DNA of 64,000 nt. Origin: Conus ventricosus (Eukaryota > Mollusca > Gastropoda > Neogastropoda > Conidae). The notes under the pieces are model-generated. The model was not told the origin of the DNA, did no database searches, and saw only the letters and a list, made by a program, of their open reading frames with translations. Made by a program: the position numbers and the translations under genes. Shown piece by piece: positions 51,202 to 61,090 of the stretch (positions are counted from its first letter, which is position 1; the number at the start of each line of letters is the position of its first letter). The stretch spans positions 48,484,963-48,548,962 of the forward strand of contig CM031611.1 of assembly GCA_018398815.1 (NCBI GenBank). The letters are read 5' to 3'.

Positions 51202-51504
51202 CTGAGGCGCTGTGCACACTCCCTGCACTCCCGTTACCCCCTCCTCCGATTCCCGACGTGGACGGAGGAGCCGGGAGAGGGGCGGCGTCGACAAAGCTGC
51301 CCACATAGCTGTTGGAGTCGGCGGATGCGTAGACATGAGGAGGGATGTAGGACATGTTGTGGGGCAGGAAGGAGGATGAGGGGAAGGGGTACTGATTGTT
51401 CCAGGCAGGAGGTGGGAGAGGGGCCAGGGTGTCCCGGTCTGCCTCGGAGACAGAGTCCACATCTTCCAGGCTCATGGCGCTAAGGTCTGGGTACACCGGG
51501 GGAC
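51202..51504 (-). CDS. dvl: Dishevelled exon, post-DEP linker
   Basis: This encodes the proline- and serine-rich region between DEP and the C-terminus. It reads PPVYPDLSAMSLEDVDS, then DRDTLAPLPPPAW. The DTLAPLP block is a family-conserved motif seen after DEP in vertebrate Dvl proteins. It is followed by a tyrosine-rich stretch (SYIPPHVYASAD) and a Gly/Ser tail ending SVHSAS. The acceptor CGCTCAG precedes 51504 and the donor GTAGGT follows 51202. The exon begins with two bases completing a Gly codon from the DEP exon and ends with one base of the next Gly codon. The vertebrate YHEL motif, which binds the AP-2 adaptor, is not apparent at the corresponding place. The reading frame open beyond 51202 is intron. 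Confidence 0.93.
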
Positions 51505-52812
51505 CTGAGCGAAAGATTCACTGTGGATGTGAGGCACTTCTCTTTACTGAATTTTTCTCTCTCTCTTTCTCCCTTTCTCTCTCCGACTCAACACCCACAC
51601 ACAGAAACAAATATTCACGTCTACTTATAAAACACAAGAAGCGCTCTAAGGAGATTGCAGACCTCCACCACAGTTGAACAGATCCTGAATCTTCTCTACA
51701 TTTTGGACCTATACCGACAATTCAAAAAGTTACCTGATGGAAAACTATCTACTTCTTCTAATCTTTCATCCCAGACGATGCAGATCACTTCTTAATTTGT
51801 TTACCTCCGTATATCTGTGCATTATCCTTTTGTTAATGCTATGCGTGGAATTTTCAGTTGATCAGTTGATGTTTGGGTTTGACATCCTTACAGCAAGGCT
51901 TGTTTTAAGGACAAGTTGTGTGCAGCTGTAAGCTGCAATGTGGCACCTATAAGGGACGTTCCCACCACTCCCTTCCCGATAGGGAAAGCCCTGCTGGTTC
52001 TGCAGGCCATGATGCAAGTCGCAGAATAATAATGCCATGTTGTCCAACTAACCCACAGACTCGAAAGCCATCCGACACCGACACAGGCTAGACACAAAAT
52101 CTAATGCTGATGTGATGAAGATAGAGTGTGCCACCTACACTTATTTGCCAAGTATGTGCTGGTGCTGATGTGACAAAGGTAGGATGTGCCATCCTACACT
52201 ATTTGCCACCTATGTGCTGGTGCTGATGTGATGATGGTAACATGTGCCACCCTACACTTACTTGTCACCTATGTGCTGGTGCTGATGTGATGATGGTAAC
52301 ATGTGCCACCCTACACTATTTGCCACCTATGTGCTGGTGCTGATGTGACAAAGGTAGGATGTGCCATTCTACACTATTTGCCACCTATGTGCTGGTGCTG
52401 ATGTGATGATGGTAACATGTGCCATCTACACTTATTTGCCACCTATGTATTTTCCATTGGTAATACCACCTCTCAGCAGGTACGGGGAATTTTTATCATC
52501 ATAAATATCTAAATGTCTATATCCTGATAAGATGTATGTAAAGTTTCCAAGTTTGACAAAAGGGTCTCCATATAAAAGGGAGGGGGAAGGGGAGAAGGGA
52601 ACATTCATGGGTTCATCCTTGTTCAATATGCCTTCATTCCATCTGGCTGTATCAACATCAGTACAGTAGTTTTTGTGTAATCCTGCCTTAAAGACAGACA
52701 AACAGACAGACAAGCAGTTGAGAATAACCTCCTTGGTGGAAAAAAAACAAAGAAATAAAAGCCAACGAAATGGAGAGGCAAAAAGTCTGAACGTGAACTG
52801 CCACCAACTCAC
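51505..52812 (-). other. dvl intron with minisatellite
   Basis: 1308 bp with a GTGAGT donor and a CTCAG acceptor. It holds the six-copy 58-bp minisatellite at 52106-52449. Nothing else is recognised. Confidence 0.85.
52106..52449. repeat. Minisatellite, 58-59-bp unit, six copies
   Basis: Units start at 52106, 52164, 52222, 52281, 52339 and 52397, each opening with GCTGATGTGA and ending CACCTATGTGCTGGT. Two variants alternate in the middle of the unit: GACAAAGGTAGGATGTGCCA (units 2 and 5) and GATGATGGTAACATGTGCCA (units 3, 4 and 6). Unit 1 is a diverged form and the array ends in a broken unit. Confidence 0.95.
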
Positions 52813-52980
52813 CACCATAATAATCACCAAAGACGTAGTAGCACTGCTCAGAGAAAGTAAGTTTGTTGACTGTGTGCCGAATGTAGCCTGACTTGAGCAG
52901 GTTGCAGGCATACTTGCGTGCATCCCGCCGGTCTGCAAAACCTTCCACATGGGAAAACAGCCAGTCCACCAAGTCAGCAC
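52813..52980 (-). CDS. dvl: Dishevelled exon, DEP domain core
   Basis: This encodes most of the DEP domain, which docks Dishevelled on Frizzled and on membrane phospholipids and can domain-swap. It reads [36 protein letters not shown] and [10 protein letters not shown], nearly identical to Dvl DEP across animals. The acceptor TTGGCAG precedes 52980; the donor GTGAGT follows 52813. It opens with two bases finishing the Gly codon begun at 53857, and ends one base into the next Gly codon. The frame stays open into the intron (reading GELVAVHVQ), but that extension is not Dvl-like, and the consensus donor marks the exon end. Confidence 0.97.
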
Positions 52981-53856
52981 CTGCCAAACAAACATGCCAC
53001 ACATTCAGAAAAGTGCTTCCAAACAAGCTAGACGGAGTTTACTCCAGGTCCTCAATTTCTGTATTTTAACATACAAGAGTGTGAGGGAAAGTAACGCAGC
53101 ATATGCGGCCAATTGCGGATGTAACGAACACTGAGGGAGACAAACAGAGCAGCCGGATACGGGAGAAAAACAAATACAAGAGGGTTAAAACCTGATGCAT
53201 CAGCATACTTTAGCACATGCTCATATTCTCTCATTGATTTTTCAGCCTTTCAGAGCCACTGTTGAAGCAACAGACACCACCTAACGTCATTTTGTCCACA
53301 AAGTTAGCAAGAGCTATCATTCTCTTGTCAAAACCTCTGTCATGGTCACACTCTGCATGGGCAATTACTGCTCAAGAACTTAGTCTCCAGTATTTTTTTT
53401 TCTTTTTCGGTTCATCATATTTGTCATATTTTCACCAACCATGTGTATAAAATATGGGTGAACAGGTTAAACTTGGAATGCGTGTATCTGTCACTTGCAG
53501 TATCTTTCGCAAGTTTTCACTTAAACACACACACACAAACACATACAGAACAAAAACAACAACAGAATTTAACAATATATACTTTTCACACCAAGAGCAG
53601 ATTTTTACGAACCAGGGAAAAAGATGTACATGCCTCTGAAACCACAATATCTGATATCATGTTAGTTATGTATGTCTCCTATATTACCCATTTTTTTTAA
53701 ATTATGATTAATAACTGCAAATTACTTCTACAGTCTCTTTTGTACAAATGATGCTTTTCACTTCAGGTGTCATCAACTACAAAAATATTAAAGCAAGTCA
53801 ATGACAACATTACCAAATGACAGCCAAACAATATAACAGAAACCAAGCAAACTAAC
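52981..53856 (-). other. dvl intron
   Basis: 876 bp with a GTTAGT donor and a TTGGCAG acceptor. Nothing notable inside. Confidence 0.85.
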
Positions 53857-53988
53857 CTATGAAAGCATTGGGTATTGTGATTTTGAGCCACATGCGGTCA
53901 CGAATTTCCAGGCCTGAGTCAGGTTGAGCCATGGCCTTCACCACTGTAGCCATGTCAGTGTTAATCGTCAGATTTAAATCGTCAAATC
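53857..53988 (-). CDS. dvl: Dishevelled exon, start of DEP domain
   Basis: It reads [20 protein letters not shown], then [20 protein letters not shown]. This is the segment leading into and opening the DEP domain, and its [21 protein letters not shown] signature is specific to Dishevelled. The acceptor TTTTCAG precedes 53988 and the donor GTTAGT follows 53857. The first two bases (GA) complete an Arg codon started by the upstream exon, and the last base starts the Gly codon completed at 52980. At 132 bp it is small but fully in phase with its neighbours. Confidence 0.96.
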
Positions 53989-54636
53989 CTGAAAACACAA
54001 CAATAATACATCACTTTCGTTGAAGCTACAAATTTAAATATTATAGATCTTTTTTTTCTCTTCTAATTCTCTTTCTATAAACTTAACGTTGATATTTGAA
54101 AATCATGAAACCATTCAAAATTTGTGCGAGAATGTCTGTGCGTACCAACTCATGGCATGTAAATTCATCTGGACAAAATTAATGCCACTTTTTTCCCCTC
54201 AGAATTTCAAAATAATCTGTATTCACTTAACGCCACTTTTTTCTCTCAGAAATTTCAAAATAATCTGTATTCACTGACCATAACATACCTCCACACATGC
54301 ACAATTCCTCAGAACTGAATTCAGAAGAAAACCACCAGAGCATAAGAAATGTAAGAACACTCCTACAGTCCCAAGTTTTGTGCAAATTTAACCCATGTTA
54401 GAAGACTCTTAAGTGAAACTGCTATCTGACAGTACACTAAAACTACAAAGGTACTATTTGCTGCTGGGAAAATTTAAAAAATTTCGGCATCACTGTAATA
54501 TACAAATGTTAAAGATTCAAAACTTACACAAGACAATTTCTGACTAACTTGCAATTTCCTATTTGAGATACGCCAGGTTTGTCCCATCTTCTAGTGGCCT
54601 TGGCATGAACAACAAAGCAATGAACCGAGGACTCAC
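53989..54636 (-). other. dvl intron with a 48-bp tandem duplication
   Basis: 648 bp with a GTGAGT donor and a TTTTCAG acceptor. At 54183-54279 a 48-bp unit starting GCCACTTTTTTC occurs twice. Confidence 0.85.
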
Positions 54637-54860
54637 GTTCCGATTCTGGTATGGAGCTGGTTAGTGATGAACTTGTGGACGTCATGTTGGAGATGGACGG
54701 GGCACTTGGACCACCACGGCCCATGTACTGCTCCCGCAATGCTGTAGTGTGGGCCACCCAGGCAGAGGGGTCAATGGGCCTCACGGGCTCCTGTCGGGGG
54801 ACCGTAAAGTACCCCTTGGGGTTTGGATCCCAGCACTTGGCTACCACTAAAGTGATGGGA
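54637..54860 (-). CDS. dvl: Dishevelled exon, end of PDZ and PDZ-DEP linker
   Basis: It opens [19 protein letters not shown] and continues [18 protein letters not shown], a block conserved from flies to vertebrates just after the PDZ domain. A Ser/Thr-rich linker then ends [11 protein letters not shown]. The acceptor TTTACAG precedes 54860 and the donor GTGAGT follows 54637. The first base completes the Gly codon of the upstream exon's KPG, and the last base begins the Arg codon finished at 53988. The linker serines and threonines are in the region where casein kinases act on Dishevelled in other animals; that is family knowledge, not visible here. Confidence 0.96.
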
Positions 54861-55436
54861 CTGTAAACAAGACAGCCAGGCACTGTGAACATCAGATTTA
54901 GGAAAAAATTAAAAGCAAAGCCTCTTAAGCAAAGCCTCAAAGGCTCTTTGTGGAGTCAAAATTCACAACACAGAAATGTAAAATTTGTGACAAAGTTACA
55001 CCAGTTTGAATGTTAAACTGATGACCAATGAAAATCTGAAAACATTTACCAAGGCGAGATTACTGTGTTAGAATGGAGTTTTTAGCTGGGAATTTCATAA
55101 ACTTCTACCATTACTTGGGGCAAAAAACAAATGGAGTTTTTATCTGGTAACTTCATAAACGTCTGTTATTATTTGGGGCAAAAAACAACTTAGTTGAATT
55201 TCAAATCACTTGCCAATCTCAATTCACGAAATGGTTTGTCCTACTATTCCATTGGATCCATGTTGATTTTTTTAGAAAGAACGGACATAAATTCCAAAAA
55301 TCGTTTCGGATTTGATTTGCAATTCACTTCAAAGGCTGCATTTGTTTTTAACAGTTTGGGCCTCAAATTATTCACAATGAAAAATGGCAGCCAAACAAGT
55401 GGCAGCGTCACCAGTGGACTGATTCAGTGTAACATT

Positions 55437-56860
55437 CAGGGCTCCCAATGACGCACATATGTGCGTCCATGACGCACTATGAGTGAAAGGACGCACTAAC
55501 AAAACGTGTAGCGAGTCCTGCGGGACGCACTACAAAATCAGGCAAACCCAAAACGTGCCGCGGTCAGTGATCAAAGCTGAGCACACCACAAGCTTCGCGC
55601 GCGATTGCCTGCCGGCAAATTCAGGACAGCGTGTGCCCGCGAAAGTACAGTAAGCCGAGAACTGCGTAAACACTGATAGGCTCGCCTTGTGGCCCACGTC
55701 ACTGAACGGTTACTCAGTCGACCGGCTGACTTATTCAGACTGTGGCGCCGCCGCCACAAATTTAACCCAATTTGATGACTCACAAGTTGTAACAATCGCG
55801 TGCACAAGCCTAGGCGAACGAAGCAGAAAGGAAGTTCACGGCTATCGCATCTCGCAAATATGTCGTTGCTTCAGTGGTTGGGCGCTCCTAAAAAACGCAA
55901 AGAAACATCTTCTGAAGATGCTACAGAGAGTGAATCGTCGATTCCTAAAGAAATATATGCAGCAACACCACCTAACAAGAAATGCCGTGCGTATAATTCA
56001 GCCTGGAAGAAAGAGTTCAGCTGGCTGGAGTACGAAGATGGCAAGATGAAATGCAACATGTGCTCTCGTAAGCTTAGTGCCCTGAAGTCGAGTAGCAAGT
56101 CCAAGACAAAAACGCCTTCGTCTCTGGATCTATCAACTTCCAAAAATCTGCGTTGTACAGACATGAGAAGAGTGATGATCACGTCATTGCTCAAGCCGCT
56201 GAGAAAAGAAGAGAGGAGATGGAAAGTGCGAAAGGTGCTGCAGTGAAACAGAGTTCACACGTTTTACGTCAGCAGATCGGTGCAGCTCTGATTCTGGCAC
56301 AAGATGATCTTCCAGATACGAAATTTCAAGCCTCCTTCGAGCTCAGACAAGGAACCCTTTTAGATTTTGATTGAAAAAAATAGATTTGCTTTTTTTTTTA
56401 AAAGACCTTGACATAGTTTGTTGTGTAACACTGATAGTATGACATCAGTACCACACATGATAGATTCATTATCCTACATCTCCACCAGATCTACCACAAT
56501 TTTAGGGGGTGCATGAGTTTCACTATTTCTACTGTTATTATTGTTATAATAAATTTCATAGTGCACATATTTGGTCACAAGAACAAGTGACTGCACATAC
56601 ATGAACTTTAACTTGCCTTCCTAATGACATTGATGCACAATCAGTAATCAGAGAGAGAGAGAGAGAGAGACAGAGAGAGATTCATTTACTCTGAAATGTT
56701 CAGATTATCAAGCCAATAATTAAAAAAGCAAGAAATACTACATTTTCTGTATTGGTTAATTTTGTTCATGGGGACTCTCTATACCCCCTCTGGGACCCTC
56801 TATAGCATCAGTGAAGGAGTCCCTGGGACCCCCTGTCTGCCAGTACAAATGGGAGCCCTG
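55437..56860 (+). mobile_element. Internally deleted hAT element with intact termini
   Basis: The ends are perfect 11-bp inverted repeats: CAGGGCTCCCA at 55437-55447 and its complement at 56850-56860. AACATT lies directly outside both ends (55431-55436 and 56861-56866). CAGGG-type termini are usual for hAT transposons, although their duplication is normally 8 bp, so the 6-bp repeat is a little short. Inside, an N-terminal BED-type zinc-finger ORF survives but there is no RNase H-fold or hATC dimerisation domain. The element is therefore non-autonomous: about 1.4 kb, inserted in a dvl intron antisense to the gene. It also contains (GA)n at 56651-56680. Confidence 0.85.
55860..56374 (+). pseudogene. 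BED-type zinc-finger N-terminus of a hAT transposase
   Basis: The start is the ATG at 55860-55862 (MSLLQWLGAPKKRK), with an acidic Ser-rich stretch after it. Then comes AWKKEFSWLEYEDGKMKC followed by a C-x2-C (CNMC). The partner histidines are in another frame, as YRHEKSDDH (H-x5-H) near 56150-56180. A frameshift between about 56075 and 56100 thus splits the finger. The sequence after it is helical and charged (AAEKRREEMESAK), and stops at 56374. The arrangement matches the DNA-binding N-terminus of hAT/ZNF862-like proteins. The first in-frame Met at 55800 is possible but less likely. Confidence 0.8.
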
Positions 56861-57726
56861 AACATTATATCAATTCTACTGTCTTTGTGAAATTTGTTTA
56901 CATGAATAAGCAACATTTCACTTCAATGACGTACAACTTTTTAAATTTCTGTTCTGACAAGTCTGTCGTGCTGAAAAGTAACCAGATTATGGTTTCCATT
57001 AGAACTTACATGACACTGTGTTCAACTCGTTTCTCCAACACCAACATAACTTTAATATTTGAGCGCTGACTGGACATAATTTTCTTTGTAAAACACGAAA
57101 AGAGATTACTGTGCAGCCTATGTCCTTCACACTAAAAAATCAAAACACAGATGATGGAATTTTTTTTAACCGCTTCATCTGTATGAAGCAATTTTGTCTT
57201 TCAAAATGACAATTCTGTTTTTATTTACTTTATATGAATGGTTCAACTATAGATGTAATAGAGAAAACTTATTTCTCTTTCTATTCATATATGATACTTA
57301 CCTAGTCATAAAGAGTAAAACAAAAAAAATAAACCATAAAAGAGCAAAACAAAAAAGAACATTTTTTTTAACTTGAAAAATGTGGCAAACTCTCAAAACC
57401 CTCAATTCTCACAGTGAAAATCTGACCGACTGCTTTTGGGCCGAGTGGAGAGTGGAGGACTTCACACAGTGCTTAGTCAAATATGCAATTAGGATTTCAG
57501 GAATTATTTTCAAGATAAAAAATTCCTTATATTTAGGGGAGGGTGGTGGTGGTGGAATGTTTTGAAAGGTGAGACGATAAAGGGAAGGACAAGGATGTAA
57601 GATGCTGAAACTTGAAACTAAAACAAAAGTAATGCATACACACAATTTAACAAAGAAAAAACTCATATGGCTTAGTAACTGTAACTAACCAAACCTGATT
57701 TTTAGTGACCTAACCCGAGTTCACAG

Positions 57727-57758
<32 letters not shown>

Positions 57759-57762
57759 TGAC

Positions 57763-57891
57763 CCTGGTTTTTGGACGGCTTCCCTGAGAGTTTTGACGGC
57801 ATCATCGTTGCTCATGTTCTCAAAGCTGATGCCGTTCACTTCAAGAATCATATCCCCTGGCTCCACACGACCGTCTTGAGCTACAGCTCCA
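57763..57891 (-). CDS. dvl: Dishevelled exon, middle of PDZ domain
   Basis: It reads [20 protein letters not shown], then [18 protein letters not shown] and QKPG. This is the central PDZ stretch that in Dishevelled binds the internal Frizzled motif and Dapper/Naked-type partners. The acceptor TTGCCAG precedes 57891 and the donor GTCAGT follows 57763. The exon starts with one base that finishes the Gly codon of MKG and ends two bases into the Gly codon of KPG. The open frame beyond 57763 (VCVCVC) is a translation of the adjacent CA microsatellite, and the frame before 57891 (MPGVAS) is intron. Confidence 0.96.
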
Positions 57892-58586
57892 CTGGCAACA
57901 CCAGGCATCACTTGTCACCAATGGCTGTCATCAATATGGTCTCCGCTTCTATGCTCAAGTGTGCTTCTGTTTCTCTAACAGCATGTGTCCTTTTTTCCTG
58001 TGTGCGTGTGTGTGTGCGTGTGCGTGCGTGTGCGTGTGCGTGTCTGTCTCTGTCTGTGCACATCAGCATATACAGCCATCTCTTTGTTCCCGTTCTCAAT
58101 ATCACCCTCTGTCTTTCTTTTCAAAAACAATACCAAAAACCCTGCGCTCAATCCTTTGCGAAAATCATACAGTATCATCACTGTTCAGTTATAACGCCGA
58201 CTATACTGCTTTGATGAGAGAGATGGGACATCTGACAGGCGTTTCCTTTCTCCAGAAGAAAATTTGGTCAGTAGTGTTCATTTTCCAAAAACATTAGGTC
58301 ATGGTTTTTGTAAAACCTCAGACCAGTTGAGAACTTAGGTACATTTTCTTTTGATTTCAAAGACATTCCTCTTGCATACTCCATAAAACATTATTACTGA
58401 ATTTATGTCTGTATCACACTCTGACAGGCCCTGATATGGCCCTTTGCAGTCAGCTGGGCTGTAAGCAACATTCTCTACTCTCACATGCTCTGATAAAGAA
58501 CTGACGTCAGCTGTTTTAGCCTATACATATTCACACATGCGTACAGACACCAACACACAGCCCAGACTCTAACAACAGAGACTCAC
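57892..58586 (-). other. dvl intron
   Basis: 695 bp with a GTGAGT donor and a TTGCCAG acceptor. It contains a GT-rich run at about 58003-58045 and nothing else recognised. Confidence 0.85.
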
Positions 58587-58674
58587 CCTTTCATGATAGA
58601 GCCAACGTAGATCCCCCCATCCCCACCTTTGTTGCTCTGGCCCACAATACTGATACCAAGGAAATTGACTGTGT
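58587..58674 (-). CDS. dvl: Dishevelled exon, start of PDZ domain
   Basis: At 88 bp this is the first visible dvl exon. It reads [20 protein letters not shown], then IYVGSIMKG, with the PDZ carboxylate-binding loop FLGISIVG exactly as in animal Dishevelled. The acceptor TTTACAG precedes 58674; the donor GTGAGT follows 58587. Two bases at its start complete a codon from an exon that I cannot find between here and the window's right edge. The intron upstream is therefore longer than 5.3 kb, and the DIX and basic regions are outside the window. Confidence 0.95.
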
Positions 58675-58783
58675 CTGTAAATCACAAGCATCAACCATCA
58701 AAATCACTCATCCATCAGCAGGCATCAGAACCCTTAAAATGGAAATGAATAGCTTTGGATGAAAAAGGAAAGGAAGGAAGGAA

Positions 58784-59060
58784 CCAGCCGCCGTGGCGAA
58801 GTGGTTAGCGTCGCGGACTCCCGGCTGGGAGGTCGTGGGTTCGAATCCCATCAGAGTCATGTGGGTTTTTCTGCCCCGACCAGCTCCTACCCAGAGCTGA
58901 GTTTGCTGCGGACTCAGTTGGGAAGATTGGGACCACACAGTCGAGTTTCATCCACTTAATCGATGCGTTTCTGAGAGTGTTGCTCAAATTTCCTGACCAA
59001 CACTGCAGGTGCCTGGATCTCTCGGGCCTGGTTGACGCCAGGATATATTATGAAAGGAAG
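58784..59060 (+). mobile_element. tRNA-derived SINE
   Basis: The head is tRNA-like, with an A box TGGCGAAGTGG (58795-58805) and a B box GGTTCGAATCC (58838-58848), the internal RNA polymerase III promoter. It cannot be a tRNA gene, as no acceptor stem closes and a unique body follows (about 58860-59060, including ACCAGCTCCTACCCAGAGC). The 3' limit is uncertain. A GGAAGGAA stretch sits just before 58784, and the same 8-mer follows the poly(A) at 59619-59644. The whole 58784-59644 block could therefore be one long retroposon; a shorter GAAAGGAAG recurs near 59055. Confidence 0.75.
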
Positions 59061-59154
59061 CGTAGCATACAGCCCTGTCATGTAGTCTCAGACCGAAATG
59101 GAAATCAGTAGCATCATCTTAATCATCCTCATTCTCATCGATCAGCATAAAAAA

Positions 59155-59644
59155 AATGTCTCAAATTCTGTGGCCCTTCATGCCCTGCTCTCATGGTGAC
59201 CTCAGTTTCGATGTCCTCTCCACATCTGTGGCCTTGGTTTGGTTCCGTCGGGGTCACCGGTATCGGAGAGTCCATGGGGGCTGCCGTCGGACAGACGTGG
59301 TGGCGCCCTCCGAAGGGAGAGATCACTCACGCTGGCTCTGCAACTAAGCAATTATTGTCGTCAGTAGGGGGCTTAGTAGGTGGTGTCCTGCGTATGTTAG
59401 ATCAGAACAGGCGCCACTGAACACCACCGAAGTGACTCGGCAGCAGTGCAGTGTCTCCTCCGGTGGGTTGCCCCTTGACGACTTGACACTGACTGCTCCC
59501 TGTGGATTGCCGGTGCCGGGCTGCAGCAGGGCCGACCGGGCTGTGGCTGTGGATGGGGCGTCGGAATGAGCGGCATGGGTGCACTGCCTCTGTGGTGACG
59601 CAGAGGCTGGGACAGCACAAAAAAAAAAAAAAAAAAAAAAAAAA
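59155..59644 (+). mobile_element. Possible retroposon ending in poly(A)
   Basis: A GC-richer block unlike its surroundings, ending in 26 A at 59619-59644. It has no convincing ORF. It is either the 3' half of the SINE to its left or an independent processed insertion. Confidence 0.4.
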
Positions 59645-61090
59645 GGAAGGAATGGTCTGCTTCAGCCCTAGCAAGTGACAGGATATGGTGCATCATAACC
59701 TGTTGTCAAAGCCTTCATTTTCCACAAGGCTTTTGGCTATATGATTTGCCTTGCAAGACAATCTGGACTTGTTTGGTTAAAGCATTATATCTTCAAAGGG
59801 CAAAAGGGGGAGCGTCCAAAAGCATGATTTTGAACCATGACCATCTCAACAATCCAAAAATTGATCTGTGGCCATCTTCCCAATCCTGCAAATTAACATG
59901 AAACATGGTGTGACCCTACAACTATGTTCTCGACGCTTGTTATTAAGATCTCACTTAACCGTATTCAAGTAACATATTTTTCCTTTTAAAACACCTAGTC
60001 CACATCTGTAGCCAAACTAATCACTAAATGAGGGGAAAAACCAAACGGAGGGCGCAACCATGTCCGTCCAACAACAGGCCTGGTAACTTTGTCAATACCA
60101 CTAACCCATCAGAACCAAACTAAAGGCAAAGATATAGAGAGGTAATCAGAACTGAAGTCACCATAAGAGCAGCGTATCAAGGGCCACAGAATTTTCTTTT
60201 TGACCCTAACAAAAACTGCCCTGAATACTAACAAAATTTCACTCTCCAGTAATGATGTTTGTTTTGTCGAGTAATGGCGTTTCTTTTTCTTTCTTTGAAT
60301 TGTTATATAATTTGCATCAATTCACAAAACAAACTCACTATTTCTGTGTCCTATCACTTACAACACCTAACAATTTATCAAAGAGCTAATCTTTCAACCA
60401 CAACAAAAATTCAATGACTAGAACTGGACACTGGGAAAGCTCAGATCTGGGGCTTAATAAACTCCTATGGCTTTCATCTTGGGAGGTTAGGCTTGAAAAA
60501 AGAGCCTCAGATGGAAAGAAGTTAAAACACCAATCCTAACGCTTGACAGAATGTCAATTTCTGAAACTTCTTGTAACTTCACAACTAAACCAACATGATG
60601 ATTACGAGACAGGGTAAGCGACTAACAATTTCTTTTAAGAGTAATTATTTCATTTTCTGTCAGTGTACCCCAAAAAAGTTATGAAGGAAGACAAACAGAA
60701 TAATGCTTTAGCCAAATGTCCAGAAGCAAGAAAAAAAATTTCATCAATCTGCTCTAACTCTGCAACAAGATCATTTCTGCTACTTTGCCTCTGCATGTAT
60801 GCATACATGTGGGCACATATATATGCGTGTCCATGCATTTATTTTGTGTATGTTGTAAGTGTGGTGTCTATGGGTGAGCATGATTACATGTCATGTGCAA
60901 CTGAAACATCATGTTTTGTTAAACAGTGCGACCTTTATCAATCATCATTATAGACCTATATTATCATCAGATAAAACAAAAAATGAGACCATCACAGCTT
61001 GTAAATAAAACTGAAAAGGAGACCATCATAGTTACTAACATGCCACTAGATCAATAACAATATATGTTTCATACCAGCATCATTACTATT
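59645..61090. other. Stretch with nothing recognised
   Basis: AT-rich unique sequence inside the dvl intron. No exon, RNA or clear repeat seen. Confidence 0.5.

Larger units (their letters stand above)
54861..57762 (-). other. dvl intron carrying a hAT element
   Basis: 2902 bp with a GTCAGT donor and a TTTACAG acceptor. It holds a 58-bp unit duplicated at 55073-55188, the hAT element at 55437-56860 and (CA)n at 57725-57755 beside the donor. The remainder is AT-rich. Confidence 0.85.

Noticed and set aside
52106..52449. CRISPR-like array
   Set aside because: The 58-bp repeats are contiguous with no unique spacers, in a eukaryotic intron. It is a minisatellite.
57702..57762. Extension of the PDZ exon into a VCVCVC stretch
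   Set aside because: A consensus donor after KPG and correct phase to the next exon show that this is the intronic CA microsatellite.
58787..58860. Stand-alone tRNA gene
   Set aside because: A and B boxes fit, but there is no closing acceptor stem, and a retroposon body follows. Better called a SINE head.
59135..59420. A DIX-domain exon of dvl
   Set aside because: The readings on both strands lack any DIX signature and the block behaves as a retroposon with a poly(A) tail.
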